Shown here: piece by piece, positions 63,474 to 64,000 of the stretch
Layout of the letters: each line of letters starts with the position of its first letter
How positions within the stretch are numbered: position 1 is the first letter of the stretch
The notes under the pieces: model-generated
Database searches by the model: none
Told to the model about the DNA's origin: nothing
The model's input: the letters and a program-made list of their open reading frames with translations, nothing else
Made by a program: the position numbers and the translations under genes
Assembly: GCA_019704295.1 (NCBI GenBank)
Contig: AP024596.1
Coordinates: 1,721,369 to 1,785,368, forward strand
Direction of reading: 5' to 3'
From: Sulfolobales archaeon HS-7
Lineage (GTDB): Archaea; Thermoproteota; Thermoprotei_A; Sulfolobales; Sulfolobaceae
Length of the DNA stretch: 64,000 bases

Positions 63474-64000
63474 ATGACCTATGTTCCCCTCTTTGTAAAT
63501 GCAGATAGCTTAGACGTCTTAATAGTTGGCGGCGGAAAAGTTGCTACCAAGAGGACTCTAGAATACCTAAAGATGGGCGCTAGAGTAACAGTCTTAACCC
63601 TTGAAGCCTCAAACGACATAAGACGTTCAGCCGCCAGAGTTATAGAGGGGAATGGGTACGATTTAACAGAGAACGGATTAAAGAACTTTAACTTAGTTAT
63701 TACCGCTACAAACGATAAAAAATTAAACGAACGGATATGTGATATGGCCAAGAAAATGAAAGTAATATGTAATAACCCTACCTCCCCTGAACACTCGAAT
63801 TGCATCTTCCCAATACATTATTACGATAAGAACTTTTCAATTGCAATAACGACATATGGTAAATCCTCCTTAGTGGCGAAACTTCTCTTAGATAAGATTA
63901 AGACCGAGCTATACGCGAACGAGTATATAGTCAATTTACTTGATACGATGTATAACGTCAAGTTAACCCTCAAAGAGAAGGAGGAGGATCCCTCGACCAG
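63474..64000 (+). CDS. siroheme synthase, precorrin-2 dehydrogenase/ferrochelatase domain (partial, C-terminus outside window)
   Basis: The protein oxidises precorrin-2 to sirohydrochlorin in the siroheme/heme branch of tetrapyrrole synthesis. The reading frame is open from ATG 63474 to the right edge (about 175 residues). The N-terminal Rossmann motif is VLIVGGGKVATKRTLEYLK near residues 15-33, followed by ARVTVLTLEAS and FNLVITATNDKKLNERICDM. The conserved VICNNPTSPEHSNCIFPIHY matches Met8/CysG-N family proteins, as does the later SIAITTYGKSSLVAKLLLDK. In Sulfolobales this gene usually leads the heme genes, which may lie beyond the window. Confidence 0.93.
   Translation, partial: MTYVPLFVNADSLDVLIVGGGKVATKRTLEYLKMGARVTVLTLEASNDIRRSAARVIEGNGYDLTENGLKNFNLVITATNDKKLNERICDMAKKMKVICNNPTSPEHSNCIFPIHYYDKNFSIAITTYGKSSLVAKLLLDKIKTELYANEYIVNLLDTMYNVKLTLKEKEEDPST

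Noticed and set aside
63479..63805. Minus-strand 108-codon frame at the right end
   Set aside because: It is the shadow of the partial siroheme synthase gene on the plus strand, which has clear family motifs.

Overview
The window is a gene-dense, A+T-rich stretch of chromosome from a thermoacidophilic crenarchaeon of the order Sulfolobales. The markers are archaeal or crenarchaeal: Cdc48/VAT, FEN1, RNA polymerase subunit Rpo6, an RPA-type SSB with an Arg/Gly tail, two-domain protein disulfide oxidoreductase, MTA phosphorylase with a C-terminal CxC motif, geranylgeranyl reductase, a hexaprenyl-diphosphate-synthase-like enzyme and DUF2070. TATA-like boxes lie 24-28 nt before many start codons, as expected for leaderless mRNAs, and downstream operon genes often show a GGTG-type Shine-Dalgarno. 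The genus cannot be fixed from the sequence.

Layout. 1-2.0 kb: ABC exporter pair (the permease runs off the left edge) and a divergent unknown gene. 2.6-10.6 kb: ATP-grasp ligase with a box C/D sRNA candidate at its 3' end, a membrane protein, a type IV pilus-like platform/ATPase pair, and a large FAD/Fe-S oxidoreductase. 11.5-18.4 kb (minus): operon moaDE-thiDN-HD-ppa, then ssb-PqqD-like-moeA-disulfide oxidoreductase. 18.9-23.2 kb: unknown gene, MTHFR-like protein, beta-lactamase-fold nuclease, and a two-gene unit with a C2H2 finger. 23.6-27.7 kb: thrB-cystathionine synthase and glmM-Trm112-like. 28.2-34.3 kb: a seven-gene minus-strand array, mtnP-unknown-prenyl synthase-trxB-IMPase-DHPS-like-unknown. 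34.3-34.7 kb: tRNA-Leu(GAG), initiator tRNA-Met and a second sRNA candidate. 34.7-40.7 kb: HAD phosphatase, DUF2070, geranylgeranyl reductase, metallophosphatase, isoaspartyl peptidase.

41.2-45.5 kb is an unusually compact six-gene operon: unknown, ribbon-helix-helix protein, DUF1464-like sugar-kinase-fold protein, nucleotidyltransferase, CitG-like triphosphoribosyl-dephospho-CoA synthase homologue, metallophosphatase. This is the best candidate for an undescribed pathway. 45.4-53.7 kb: phosphoribosyltransferase, small membrane/unknown operon, hexulose-6-phosphate synthase, PTPS-family protein, RHH regulator, rpo6, and a phosphorylated serine pathway pair. 54.3-58.4 kb: two small genes and cdc48-wHTH-fen1, where fen1 appears to start at AUA. 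58.6-60.8 kb: PadR regulator with a perfect palindrome in its promoter, driving an ABC exporter. 61.0-64.0 kb: tRNA-Val, a decayed IS605-family tnpB, a metallophosphatase whose tail has been rewritten by the transposon end, and a partial siroheme synthase.

Non-coding gaps carry decayed mobile DNA: at least four IS200/IS605 tnpB remnants, two of them with only the two element ends, plus at least two families of short dispersed repeats. No CRISPR array, rRNA or replication initiator was seen.
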